A stretch of DNA of 64,000 bases from contig CM054115.1 in the NCBI GenBank assembly GCA_028673005.1, positions 195,556,370 to 195,620,369 on the forward strand. Direction: 5' to 3'. Source of the DNA: Tanypteryx hageni. Its lineage: Eukaryota; Arthropoda; Insecta; Odonata; Petaluridae. The notes below the pieces were generated by a model. That model searched no databases. It saw nothing but the letters and a program-made list of their open reading frames with translations, and was not told where the DNA came from. This document shows positions 1 to 11,205 of this stretch, piece by piece (the first letter of the stretch is position 1; each line of letters opens with the position of its first letter). The position numbers and the translations under genes are program-made.

Positions 1-290
1 GGCAGAGTGGTTAGAGCATTGACCTTTCATGTGGCAGCACCCATGTTATAATCCGACGGAGGTCGGATTTTCAACCTAGGATCGTCCTGCACCCTACTTG
101 TGTGGTTTGAGAAGACCATACAAGTCAACACTCCATCCTTCAGAAGGGATGTTAAGCAGTTGGCCCCCTTGGTGCTCTTTGTTAAGAGTAGGCTAATGCC
201 GGCACAAGGTTTCCTTCTTCCCTTGTGAGTGTGTGTTTGGTGTGGAAGGAGTTATGGCTATAATAATCCAAGAGGTTGATTGGCCATAAA
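1..290 (+). repeat. SINE-like repeat, copy 1
   Basis: The left end (GGCAGAGTGGTTAGAG) resembles a pol III A box of a tRNA-derived SINE. The stretch at about 138-204, with GTTAAGCAGTTGGCCCCC and AGAGTAGGCTAATGCCGGC, recurs at 23340-23402 with few differences. That shows a dispersed family rather than unique DNA. The window edge may cut the 5' end. No convincing B box is seen, so the SINE label is inference; the repeat itself is seen directly. Confidence 0.55.
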
Positions 291-659
291 TACAAACCAA
301 CATTGTATTACTTTTTCTTTTGGCTACTTTTTGTTGGCAGTGTGTAAAGACACTGCTTTTCTTAGAATGTGGCCCACCATTGCTGAAAAACATGTTAATG
401 TGACCCACTACTTGAAAAAGATTGGGCATCACTGTTCTAAGATATCTGTTATAGATTTTTATTTAAATTATTTGGCAACACACCTGTCATCTCTTCGCAA
501 CACACTGGTCAAGAACTGCTACCATAGAGGATCCTCGTATAAATCCTCCTGCACTGATTAATTGCTACTAATTTCAATTAATGCTGCAAGAAACAAATAA
601 CAAAACCTACCAATTGAACTTAGTAAATTCTTAATCTTAGCCAATTATTGAGACTCTCC

Positions 660-960
660 TTAAGTGCCTTTATCACTTCCCCTTATTCTCTTTTTCTCCT
701 CCCGTACTGCCTCTCACCCAATCCCTAGAGACTGCGTCCTGACCTCTTTCACCCTTTCCACATCTCATTCCATCTCCTGCCCAACGTTCACCCCCCTTCT
801 CCAGGTGCTTCCTTTTCTTCCCTCGCCTCTTCCTCAACCCATCTCCCCCTCAGTCTCCCATCCCACACTCCTCTCCAACGTTCCTCCTCCATTTCCACTC
901 CCTTTCTTCCCAGTCTTAACTCTTTCTCTCTTTAATCTAAACTGTCACTTTCTGCGCGCC
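660..960. repeat. CT-rich low-complexity tract
   Basis: The plus strand is almost purely pyrimidine. Open frames across it come from composition and show no protein family signature. Confidence 0.6.
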
Positions 961-1394
961 TCTGTCTATTTTTTGTTTCTATTGCTGCTCACCTAGAATG
1001 CTTCCTCCAGGGCACCTGCAGATGACCAGGTAGTGAGACTTTCCCGTTCGGACATTCTGCAGAGCGAGTAAGGACCAATCGCGTGGTGGTCTGCATTCTC
1101 GCATCTCTGATGTGAGCTCGCATGTTTTAACCATAGTGAGCGGCTGTGGAAAGAAAGAGATCTTCATCGAAATTATGTGTCAACCGAGGAAATTAAGGCT
1201 ATATCAATACAATTCCACTCCCTCCAATTACACTTTATTTTTTATATATTTTTATTCAGTCGCTTTGCTCATTTTTACAGACTTTAATTTTATAGGTTGT
1301 GGCAATCGCTTTGTCACCTAACTAAATCATAAATTTTGATGGACACCAGAATTGAGTAATTATTGTATTATGTAAAACGTGTAATGATTGAATA

Positions 1395-2432
1395 CTGTTA
1401 ATACCCACGTGTAATGCACACTTTTTTCGAAATATTTGAGTTAAAAATTAGGATGCATGTTATGCGAGGGTACATAATCTTCCTATTTTCATTTGACCCC
1501 ATATTTCCACAATTTCGGCACATTAATTACTGCCCGGGTATCCTCATAATTTTATTGGTGATTTTTACGAAAAGTAAGATAGATAATAGTTAAAATTTAT
1601 TAACTAATTCTATAAATATACATTAATTAGATATGAAAAAAATGAATTCAGTATTTATTCATTTTAAAAGCCAAGAAATTCTTCGTCACTGGGCCATTCT
1701 TCTTCGATGTTGTTATCAGAATTGGCATCTTATGCATGATGTAACCCTACACCGGCACCCGGCCTGGTGGTGAGGTACTGCTACTACTTAAAATTAGAAA
1801 CAATGGCAGCCGATGCCTTTGAGTATGCTGGGAGTTGATGCTTCTTGTAGAACTACCATCAAGTTATCGTTCCCTACTTTTCTCTCAGCATTCATACGTG
1901 TTTTATTATTGATTCTTAGAGTCTGTAGTTAATTATGGTTATTTGCTATCATTTTTACGTGCTCCAGAGTGTTCTAATAAGGTTAAAACTGAAGGTTGGG
2001 CGAACCCGTCCACCTCAGGCATGACTAAAATGTATGTAAAAAACTTCGACATAGGATTATCATCATTCCTTCAATTTATTAGCTCAAACAATGTCATATG
2101 CCATACTATGAAATTAATATAATTGGATTATTGTGTATATCTTAATATCACCTTGTAAGTCAACAGATTATGTAATGATTGAGTTAGCTGATGTTCTTTT
2201 GGAACGTTATTCGAAAATTTCATTTCGCACTTTCGTTATGTTACCAATACATAATACCAATAATTCGATCATTGCTTTAGACCGCGTTACACCGTCTACT
2301 TTATTCTGGAACGGTAACATTAAAAAAAATCTGTTCGTGCTGTACGCGGGCATATAGAAAAATCATAGATTACGAGGCTGAAAACCCCCTGCGCATTATA
2401 TGAGGGTGCGCATTATAGGCGGGTATTTATGG
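1395..2432. mobile_element. Non-autonomous TIR DNA transposon, TA target site
   Basis: The left end, CTGTTAATACCCACGTGTAA, and the inverted right end, CCATAAATACCCGCCTATAA, match at most positions. Each is bounded by TA (1393-1394 and 2433-2434). The right end is preceded by a second subterminal copy of the CGCATTATA motif. The interior (about 1.0 kb) has no transposase-like frame; the 74-residue frame at 2133 matches nothing I recognise. The ends resemble those of the element at 3323-4322 (TAC-Y-GTA-W-ATAC-Y-CR), so the two are probably related families mobilised in trans. Superfamily not assigned. Confidence 0.6.
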
Positions 2433-2434
2433 TA

Positions 2435-3320
2435 AATTAAAAAATACCTTGCAATGGATGAATGCTTGGTCGTGGGCCTTAGGGGACAAAACTGTCCTAT
2501 AATGCACTCTGTAATTTGCATTAGTTTTTAACTGGCACACTCTCTTTTCCCTCACCTTTTTCCTGATGTCAGTTGTCAACTCCATGCTGTGTTGGTCATC
2601 TGAGTTGAGGCTTGCTGAACATGGATCCTTGTAGCGTGAAGGACATGCACACAGCGGCTGCGTGTGGTTGAGGCGGACGTACACTGCATTGCATACCTAT
2701 GAATCCAGTATTTAGCATCGTTCCATTAATTTATCGTTAAATTGAAGGGGCACCAAAATAGCTTTAAATATATATACACAGACACATTGGGAAAATGATT
2801 AGGCCATGTCAAAAAATGGAAATTTTCTAATCGGTTGTCATAGCCGAGGATTAAATAAGTTAACTGTGTATATAAGTTATTATATCTTACTTGTATTTTT
2901 AAAATGGCTATTTTTAATTTGGATTCTAGGTAATATTTTATTTAGGAAAAAAGTGGGAAGAAATGATTTGGCCATGTATCATATTTTTTTAAAAATTGAT
3001 GGGGAATTTAGCAGGAAAAGTGTAAATATATTTTTTAAATGAATACCATGTTAAACACAAAGGCATTTGAAAAAAGGTGGAAATTTTGGCATCTTCCAAA
3101 TTAGGAAAAACAGCCTGAGAATTTGAAAAGATAACTGGAAGCCCAAGATCTACAGTGGGGTATATTTTAAGAAAATGTAAAGAAAGAGATTCTTTAAAGT
3201 CTTTCACCTTGGTGAAGGATAAATGCACTAGATATTGGTGATATCTTGTCTAGCTGATAATAAAAGCAGTTGAAAAAAATCCTAAGGTAACTGCAAATGT
3301 AGAGTAAATATTTATCTAAA
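2435..3320. other. AT-rich intergenic DNA, nothing recognised
   Basis: No gene, RNA or complete repeat is visible. A phrase like GAAATGATTTGGCCATGT recurs in diverged form at about 2795 and 2960. It may be a decayed internal duplication. Confidence 0.5.
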
Positions 3321-3322
3321 TA

Positions 3323-4322
3323 CTGTATATACTCGTGTATAGTTCGACCACCGATTTCACAGCGAAAAAATTAGATTTTTTCATATATCTCGTGTATAAT
3401 TCGACCCTAGCTTTCTACTTACTCTTTTACCCTAGATTTCCATCAGGATCGACATTTTTCGTTTCGATATCTCAAAGCTCACAATCGAGGTATATAGAAC
3501 GATCTTGGTTTTCAACAGCTTTTAGTGTCATAATAATACTATACTAATAATAAACTGTAAACATCGTAAACCTATTGCACGATATTGAGAAGAAAAATAT
3601 TTATTACTTTTTAACTACGAGATGTGACATACGAATGGTGGCAGAATTTCTAGCAAATAGACGAAAATTAAGCTTATATAATGAAAATTAATAGACGCAT
3701 ATTGCTTGTAAAACCTTTAATAAAGGTTATGAATGATAGTTGAACAAGATGAAATAAACTCATTTTAATTCTTCAGCTTTGTGACTTTATACATTGATAT
3801 CATTCCAACTCATCTGTTGTTATAAGACACAAGAAAGATATGCATAGAAATCAAGAAAACAATTGGTGAATATGAGACAGGCTTTAGTATTCACGTAACA
3901 ACATTACGACGACAAAAGGTCAGTATAATGGTTACATTACGAATTTTGGTTAAAATGCACTATAACCCACCACAGAACGTATAAAAAAATAATGAAAAAT
4001 AGTACTGGGTCGCAATCAAATCAGAATATTGAGATAATACAGGACAGGTATATAAGTATAAAAAATGGAAAACACATAGTTCTAATGAAAATCGATAAAA
4101 TTAAAGGTAAATAGGAAGTTTTGGTGCTATATCATAGAAGTTAAGTCAGCGAGGTGGGTGACCAAAAAAATCTTGATTTTTATTATGATATTTTTAAAAA
4201 TGATAATTTTTTAGATCCGAGATTTAAAAGCCTCAAAAGTATTACTTGTGTATAGTTCGACCCCCAATTTTTTGCACAAAAATTTTGTCTTAAAAACTTG
4301 AACTATACACGAGTATATACGG
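3323..4322. mobile_element. Non-autonomous TIR DNA transposon, TA target site
   Basis: The left end CTGTATATACTCGTGTATAG and the inverted right end CCGTATATACTCGTGTATAG differ at one base. TA flanks both sides (3321-3322 and 4323-4324). The motif CGTGTATARTTCGACC is repeated subterminally at about 3390 and 4246, giving nested inverted repeats. The roughly 1-kb interior is AT-rich with no transposase. This is a good candidate for a MITE-like or internally deleted element; the parent transposase is not in the window. Confidence 0.7.
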
Positions 4323-4329
4323 TATATAC

Positions 4330-5215
4330 GGCTAAAGTAAGAGGTGGAAGCACATTTTCTCAAATATTTTCAGGGTTCTGGTTTGCCTCCCCTTTTGGGA
4401 AATGTAGATCCTTGCTAGACCTTCCCAGCCATGAAAATTTCACTTCTTCAGCTTCAGTAGTTTGGCTACAATGTCGTTTCCAAATTTTGAATTTTCTGAA
4501 TTTGGAGCCACTTAGTGAAAAATCTATGAACTACTTAGAAAATCCAACTATTGGAAAATTTATAGATTTATAAGAGCTATCTAATTCAAAAAGACTTTTC
4601 CATATATCTACAGTAGTTTGGCTACAATACCATTTAGAATTTTTCGAATTTGAAGCCACTTAGTGAAAAATCTATGAACTACTTGGGAAATCCAATTGGT
4701 GGAAAATTCATAGACCAATACGAGTAATCCAATTCAAAAAGAATTTTCCATATATCTCTTAAAACAAAAAAGTTGATTGTCTACAGATGAACAGACACAC
4801 AGAGATACTGAGTGATCACATAAGAATGTCTTAGCACATTTTCTTAAAAGATAAAATGTGCTTATTTGATGACTCTGTCTGCTGGCCTCGATAGAGGGGT
4901 GGTTAGCATGTCTGACTCCCAATGCTAGGGTCGCAGGTTCAAATCTTGCCGAGGGCATGGTCATATGTATTCCTCTTTGTTGTCATTATGACGCTCATTG
5001 CGGAAAGCCATTGGTGGCTATTTATGAGCTCTTTAAAATAAATAAATATAAAGTAAATAAAATAATTTAAACTTTGAAATGGTATTGTATCCAAATTACT
5101 GAAGCTAAAGGAGTGAAGTTGTGATTGATGGGAGGGCCTAGTAAGTGTCTACATTCTTAAGGTCACTCTTGCCCCTTTCCCAAAGGGAGAGCCAAACCAG
5201 AACCTCTTACTTACT
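4330..5215. repeat. Imperfect inverted-repeat element containing a SINE
   Basis: The segment starting GTAAGAGGT near 4335, followed by GGTTCTGGTTTG and a block containing GGGAAA, reappears inverted at about 5060-5215. The shared order reaches inward to a conserved CAGTAGTTTGGCTACAAT motif. The middle (about 4430-4830) has an inverted relative at 25880-26180. It is therefore a dispersed family with long diverged terminal inverted repeats. No coding capacity is seen. Confidence 0.5.
4882..5070 (+). repeat. tRNA-derived SINE, full-length copy
   Basis: A tRNA-like head carries an A-box-like GGTGGTTAGCATG and a B-box GGTTCAAATC at 4936-4945. A body follows (GAGGGCATGGTCATATGT), then an A-rich TAAA/AATA tail. 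A 5'-truncated, inverted relative lies at 29881-30005 with the same body order and the same type of tail. Head, body and tail are the defining structure of tRNA-derived SINEs. Pol III activity is inference. Confidence 0.75.
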
Positions 5216-5727
5216 TTTTTCTTCTAAAAAAACATGCTAAAAAGAAGAACCATAAGGCATTGTATAAACATATAAAAAACATTTCTAACTGCTTATAATT
5301 TTTTATTTTGTTCCGGTATTGTACGTGATTTTTTCTGTATCCACTTGTCAATGAGGTACTTTTAAAAAAAAGCTTTAGCAAAATCAAGTTCGGTTCTTAA
5401 AAAAAATCCTAGTGACATTAGATGATGTGCGCAAGCCAATGCTGGTCTAGCACTTATGATAGGTTTCAAAGATATTAAAGAGACCTTAATTGAAATAAAA
5501 AATTCTTGTGGTAAAGAATTCTGCTGAACATGAAGCAGAAGGGTTAATTTTAACATTTTTAAAAGGGAAGCGTTTTTATCGTCACTTACTAGTTTTGTAC
5601 AAGAAACAAGAAGTAATTCTGAAGTAATGGAAGATGAAGCTGAACCACTAATTTAAGGTAGGGCTTTCTCTGATGAAAGAAGGCATGCAAAAAAAAACGA
5701 AAAGCTTATTTTGATGAAAATGAAGTA

Positions 5728-6362
5728 CAGTCAGACCCTGATTTAGCACCGCCATTGCTGAAATTGGTGCAAAAGTGGGTAGCTGTAAATCGAGGTACAT
5801 ACTTGTTCTATGTCAGCGTTTCCCAACCAGTAGTCCATGTACCCCTAGGGGTTTGTGAGAATATTTTGGTAATGGCATCTTTTTCACTCTCTTGGTTCTT
5901 ACCATTATTTTAGTTTCTTTCATATTTATAGCATGGTTTTATTTTCAATTTTTCTTATGCTTCAAGAATTATAGTTGAATTTTACATGGTGCTAACTAGA
6001 AACTGATGACAGTAAGTATCAGGGATTTTATTGTGAACGTTTACATACTATGTGCTATATAAACTTTATATTTTTCAGGAATTAAACACGTTCAAAAAGA
6101 TTTGTTTTTACAAAATATACTCTCCATTATAAGAGGTTAGCCACCAAAACTGTTGCAACTCAAGGGGTTTGTGAAAATAAATGGTTAATCCAAATGGTTC
6201 ATGATGAGAAATAGGTTAGCTTGAAGGGTTCACAAAGTGAAAGAGGTTGGGAACTGCCGCTCTGTGTAATCATAAGATGAAAGTTCTTTTCACAACTATT
6301 AATGCGGTACATGCAGGAGTGGCACTATACTATAGGGGGGGCACTAAATCGGGGTCTCACTG
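5728..6362. mobile_element. Tc1/mariner- or pogo-like MITE with TA TSD
   Basis: The left end CAGTCAGACCCTGATTTAGC and the inverted right end CAGTGAGACCCCGATTTAGT match at 17 of 20 positions, and TA lies directly outside each (5726-5727 and 6363-6364). TA duplication and CAGT-type ends fit the Tc1/mariner/pogo group. Without the nested hAT MITE (5814-6259) it is only about 190 bp, so it is clearly non-autonomous. Confidence 0.75.
5814..6259. mobile_element. hAT MITE nested in the preceding MITE
   Basis: The left end CAGCGTTTCCCAACC and the inverted right end CGGCAGTTCCCAACC match at 12 of 15 positions. They are typical hAT-type CAG...CCCAACC ends. The flanking 8-mers TTCTATGT and CTCTGTGT agree at six of eight positions, which is compatible with an old 8-bp target duplication. 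No transposase is present. Confidence 0.7.
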
Positions 6363-6364
6363 TA

Positions 6365-7980
6365 CATAGTTATAAGCGGTAAAGAAAATTTTCTTGTGAA
6401 TGCATTTCAGGTCATATGTGACATGTTAATTACAGAAGTAAGTTCAAGAAAATTTTTTTATTAAATCATATTGAATATATTTTAAATATTTTTTAATTTT
6501 GACATAAGTAATTCCAGTGAAGAGGAAAGTATTAATAATTTGTGGTTTTAACAATCCAATAATTTTTTATATTTACTCCTTTATTATTCTTTATAAATAT
6601 ATATGGGAACCCAGCAAACATTTGTGCCAAGGTTCCAAAATATCCAAAATCCACCACTGCTCAATGACATGCATATGACACTATTGGTAGTATTCGCTAT
6701 ATTGTTAGTTGAGCCAATTAAAATATTAATTCATTTCTCTGCTAGTGTATAAAACAATCTAGAATTGTACGTGGAATATTGTGTTAGAAATTGAGCTAGC
6801 CTTCACCCTTAGATGGAAATATATGTATTTATGTCATGGTATTTCTCAGTTATTCATTAACTATAGGTTATTATATTGCTTTGTTTCCTCAATCTCTCTC
6901 TGTACTGTTTTTATCCCTTTTAGTTGAAACAGTTGTCCTTATTCAGGTATCTTTTCAAATTTATTAAGAAATTTTTACAATTCCTATAATGTACTCAAAT
7001 AAATATTTATGTAATTTTCTCCTTTAAAACTAAAAGTTCAGATAAGAATGGAAGCCGCTAGGATACTCGTAAGAGATAATTTTTAATTTCCTTGTTTAAT
7101 TCGTGAAGTGATCAAAATAGAAAAATGGCTCTACAACTTTAACAGAAGCAACGGGTGGAAACTGAGCAAAATTTGGGAATTTCAATGGCCAGAAGGGAAG
7201 ACGACAAGCGCCAATAGATTTGGTGTAAGGAATATTGACTCCATGAGTGAATACAGGGAAAGGGGAAGACCATTGGCTGAGGAGGAGGGGACTTTCCTCT
7301 CGGCTATAAATACATGTCCTAATCACCACAATTTCACTTCAAATTTGACAAAAAGCACTCATGTGCCACGGGAAACCTGTGTACACCCATACTTGTTATA
7401 TATTAAAATTGTATTGAAAGGAAAGTAGGTGGATTAGTTCTTTCCAGAACTACTTGTTATATAATTTTTAATCTAGTTCTTAATTCATCCATACCGGTCA
7501 TATTTGATGGAAAATGATGACATACTAACACTTAACCATACTCAATCTAAAAAACATATACCTATGGTGAATGGTGATGTGTAACGACAATTGTTCAGAA
7601 TCAATTGCAGCAATTCTTTTCTTACTATTATCTCAAATAAATATAGGCATTTATGTTTCCTTGAAATAATTAATTAGGACAAATATTGGAAAAATTAAAA
7701 TCTTCCTGTGCTCAAGCACGTTTAGTCATGGCCAATAATATGTGGGAAACTATCATGTTGAATTTGGAAAAGTAATCAGGATTCTGGCTCAGAAGACTTC
7801 ATATCCAGGCAAAGATGAAAAATAAACATTTGATCTATAAATAAATGTAAAATTAGTGTGTTATATCAGCATTTATTTATTACAGCGTAAAGATTAGAAG
7901 TATAAGCAAAAAAGTTAGCCAATTGGCGCCAAGGCCCCCAGGCCATCCGCTTGATGTCCCATAGGGCCAGAAATCTTATC
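6365..7980. other. AT-rich DNA with no supported gene
   Basis: Short frames exist, for example a 106-residue one at 7108-7428 on the plus strand. None shows a recognisable domain, splice context or repeat partner, so no gene is called. Confidence 0.5.
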
Positions 7981-7983
7981 ATT

Positions 7984-9131
7984 ATATATAGACATTTCTT
8001 ACAGAGGAGGATATAACATACTAGTAGCAGGTGCTTGCATACTGCAAGCATCTCATCTCACCTTGAAAAAACATTAATTTTTCTGAGAGATTTTTCATCA
8101 TGAGAAATATTTATTTAATTCTAAAGGTTTGTCCTCTGGTGCGGTTTTCGTTTTTTCATTATGGAACAATAATGGAGTAAAACAATCAATAATTTTTGAA
8201 ATTTTAGGAATATTATACTTTTTCCACTTTGGGTTAATAATACCATACATTTCTGCCAAATTTTGAATTTATAGCACAATTAGAAGTAAAATAAAATTTA
8301 TCTAATTGTTTAAATTTAAATAATTTTTAACGGGCGCAATAACGATTTCATGGATACACAAATGTTTATTCGTTTACATAGACTAAACTCTAAATAATTT
8401 AAAAATTTCATCTCCCTAACTCGCCGGGTAGTGTCTAGTTACCAATTTGTTTAAACGAAAATCTTGAAAAAGTGCAACAATGCGGCCGCTAAAATTCGCA
8501 ATTGTTTAAACAATTTTTCAAGGTTTATGTATTTGCGCATGTGCTACGGAGTTGAAATTTTTTTAATGAGTAGAATTCATAAAAAAACGAAATAGGGATT
8601 ATACAAATTTTGATATTTTAATTTGTTTGGCAGTTAAAAATTATTAAAGTTTAAACAAATGGATAACTCTTTAGGTACTACGGTGAAAGCTAGGAAGCTG
8701 AAATTTTCAAATTATTTACAGAATAGTGAATTTGAACAAATAAACATTTCAATTTTACCATTTATGAATTTCGGCAGCCGTTAAAAATTATTTAAATTTA
8801 AACAATTAGAAAAATATTATTTTACTTCTAGAAGTGCTACAACTTTAAAAATTGTCAAAAATGTGTAGCATTAGTACCCCATAATGGAGAAAGTGTAAAA
8901 TTTTTAAAATTGCAACATTTGGGGAGTTTTAAACTATTATTTTTACATGTGGGAACAACGATAATCGCTGCGGAGTTGAAATCTTTAGAATTAAAAGAAT
9001 ATTTGTAATGATGAAATGTCTGTCTGAAAAATGAATGTTTTTTCAAGGTGAGATGAAATGCTTGCAGTATGCAAGCACCAACTACTAGTATATTATATCC
9101 TCCTCTGTAAGAAACGTCGATATATAAAGAT
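7984..9131. mobile_element. Helitron-like long inverted-repeat element, copy 1
   Basis: Both sides carry the same terminal module in opposite orientation: a hairpin GCTTGCAGTATGCAAGC, a short spacer with ACTACTAG, then T. On the right this is at about 9060-9092; on the left it is inverted at about 8015-8050. A 3' hairpin about ten bases before CTAG followed by T is the classic Helitron 3' end. However, the flanking phrase TCCTCCTCTGTAAGAA is also inverted-repeated outside it, and the arms stay similar for several hundred bases towards a centre near 8480. It is therefore either two head-to-head Helitron-like copies or a foldback family. No Rep/helicase is present. Confidence 0.55.
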
Positions 9132-9432
9132 AACATATAAGAGGATACTAATGTTTAGGCACTTCCAGATTAGCTGAAGATTCGAAATTTTTTTCTTAGG
9201 TAGGATTTTGTACAAAACCGACTAGAAAAAACGAAAATCTTGAAAAAGTGCAACAAAGCGCCCGCTAAAAATTCGTAATTGTTTAAATAAATTTTCAAGG
9301 TTTATGTATATCCGACAGTGCTACGGAGCTGAAATTTTTTTATGGGTAGGATTGTTAAAAAAACGAAATAGGGATTATACAAATTTTGATATTTTAATTT
9401 GTTTGGCAGTTAAAAATTCTTAAATTTTAAAC

Positions 9433-9444
9433 AAATATGTAAAT
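9433..9444. repeat. 12-bp target-site duplication, left
   Basis: AAATATGTAAAT directly left of the palindromic element is repeated exactly at 9716-9727. Confidence 0.8.
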
Positions 9445-9489
9445 TAAAAGTGAAATACTCCTATAGCCAAACAATTAGTGGGTTACAAC

Positions 9490-9530
9490 ACCAAATGCAT
9501 TTCGCCCACAAGGTGGGCATCGTCAGGGGC
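9490..9530 (-). ncRNA. Hammerhead-ribozyme-like motif, copy 1 left arm
   Basis: On the minus strand, CUGACGA (9526-9520) is followed by one extra U. A six-pair stem II (GCCCAC/GUGGGC, loop CUU), GAAA and a self-complementary AUGCAU (9500-9495) come next. Stem I pairs only partly because base 1.1 mismatches. The order matches a type I hammerhead with a short stem III. The extra U after CUGACGA is not canonical. Confidence 0.5.
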
Positions 9531-9594
9531 AAAACCTGTTTCAACAGTGACTGGGAGTTGCAGTTGAGTCCCAGTCACTGTTGAAACAGGTTTT

Positions 9595-9635
9595 GCCCCT
9601 GATGATGCTCACCTTGTGGGCGAAATGCATTTGGT
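9595..9635 (+). ncRNA. Hammerhead-ribozyme-like motif, copy 1 right arm
   Basis: CUGAUGA (9599-9605), an extra U, stem II GCUCAC/GUGGGC with one G-U pair, GAAA (9622-9625), and self-complementary AUGCAU. Stem I is weaker than in the other copy. Activity is untested. Confidence 0.5.
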
Positions 9636-9715
9636 GTTGTAACCCTCTAATTGTTTGGCTATAGGAATATTTCACTTTTAATAATCTAAGCCAAAGTTAT
9701 TGAGCTACCAACGAT

Positions 9716-9727
9716 AAATATGTAAAT
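9716..9727. repeat. 12-bp target-site duplication, right
   Basis: Exact copy of AAATATGTAAAT found at 9433-9444. Confidence 0.8.
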
Positions 9728-9999
9728 GTTTAGATACTACGTGGCGAGTTAGAGAGCTGAAATTTATAATTTATTTAGAGTTTAGTCTATTTAAAAGAAT
9801 AAACATTTCAGTGTATTCATGAAATTCTTATTGCGGCCGTGAAAAATTATTTAAATTTAAACAATTAGATAAATGTTATTTCACTTCTAAATGTGCTATA
9901 AATTTAAAATTTGGCAAAAATGTGTAGCATTATTAACCCAATGTGGAGATGTCAAATGCTTGCAGTATTCAAGCACCTTCTACTAGTATATCTATAAAA

Positions 10000-11160
10000 A
10001 TAAGTGTTCGTATGTATGTGTGTGATGCTATAACTTGAAAACTACAGAATGTAGAAGCAAGTGAAAGGTATCATTTTAATCGCAGTGCAGAGAAAGGTGG
10101 TGTACTATGGTTTTTAAACCGATTTGATTAAAAAATATTTTCTCTTCTAATTTTTCCCATTTGACTAACACGGGAATGGGTGTAGACAAATTTTCATTTG
10201 GACATTAAAATTACTAATATACCTAGCATGAGTTTCAGACTTGAACCCAGGAACGCAGAAATAAATGAAGTTTTGTTTCCCTACCACCGAATTTCACATA
10301 TGGACCAAAGATTTCCTAAATTACACTTTTAACAGCAAAATTTCTACATTTTTAATCTAAAGCTTATGGTTCTCATGTATATCCAATTGTTGCCGACTTC
10401 TTGAACTAGGAAAACTGGGTATGCGAGTTTGTTATTTTTATCATGGTAACGTAAATATACAAACTTCTGTCAATAGCATTGTTGGTATTGTGAGATAAAG
10501 ATGAGCCCAAGCTATAGGTGAAAGCGACTTCGTAAATGCAAGAGGCATATTTTTAAGGTATATAGTGTGAAAATTGCGGAAAAAGTAGAGAAAAAGGTAA
10601 AAATTTAAAAAAACTTTATCAGAAATGTCAAAACTTGAAACATTTGCCTGCATCAAAATAATTAATATTTTATTAAGTTGGGTGTAACATTATTAATAAA
10701 GTATTAAAAAATTCTGAAAGTTACTCAGTAATTAAAAAATTGTTTAGTTTCGAAAATTAGCATTTATTAACGAAAGTCACGGATAAAATTTGCAAGATTA
10801 GCTCTCAAAAAGTTCGTTATCTTTGACAGTGAGCCCAACTCACTCCTGGTGTACATATCTTTTACTAGAAATGCAAAGTTTTATATTTGCGATAGGTCTT
10901 CGCTGGTGTTGAAATCGCGAGCTGAAATTCTTCAATGGGAAATTTCTCCTGCCCAAACGGATACCCTTAATTATTTAATCGCATTGTGCCAGTGAAACAA
11001 CTTTACTTAAATTTTCATGAAAATGCGATGTATGATCCAAATAAAACCCACCCGGGCCTTCATGGAGAAATTCCCGTTTTTCATAGATTCCCTCTTTACT
11101 GTCATAATTTGAAGTGTTTTTGTTAAAAGAATCTTTGCTAAATTTCATATATTGTATTAA
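10000..11160. other. AT-rich DNA, nothing recognised
   Basis: No gene or defined element is seen. The start (AACTTGAAAACTACAGAATG) recalls phrases common in arthropod dispersed repeats, but no partner with clear borders was found. Confidence 0.45.
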
Positions 11161-11205
11161 CCTTAGAACTACCAAGCAATTTTCACTACCATGGACTACC
11201 AAGGG

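Larger units (their letters stand above)
9445..9715. mobile_element. Palindromic ribozyme-bearing element, copy 1
   Basis: Two arms of about 110 bp form a near-perfect palindrome around a short spacer near 9555-9565. An asymmetric tail of about 33 bp follows on the right (CCAAAGTTATTGAGCTACC). A 12-bp exact direct repeat (AAATATGTAAAT) flanks the whole unit. A second copy with the same arms and tail, in the opposite orientation, lies at 42398-42677, also with a 12-bp duplication. Each arm holds a hammerhead-like motif. There is no protein coding. The long duplication and ribozyme motif suggest retrotransposition by Penelope-like machinery (inference); a foldback DNA element is the alternative. 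Confidence 0.75.
9135..10000 (+). mobile_element. Helitron-like repeat, partial copy
   Basis: This parallels the right half of the 7984-9131 element. It shares the phrase AAAATCTTGAAAAAGTGCAA, the GCGGCCG-AAAATTATTTAAATTTAAACAA block and a terminal hairpin with CTACTAG at about 9957-9987. It is interrupted by the palindromic element at 9445-9715. The related stretch near 8650 lacks that insertion and acts as an empty-site paralogue. Confidence 0.6.

Noticed and set aside
7096..7428. Overlapping frames of 77 and 106 residues on opposite strands
   Set aside because: No domain, repeat partner or splice context; probably chance.
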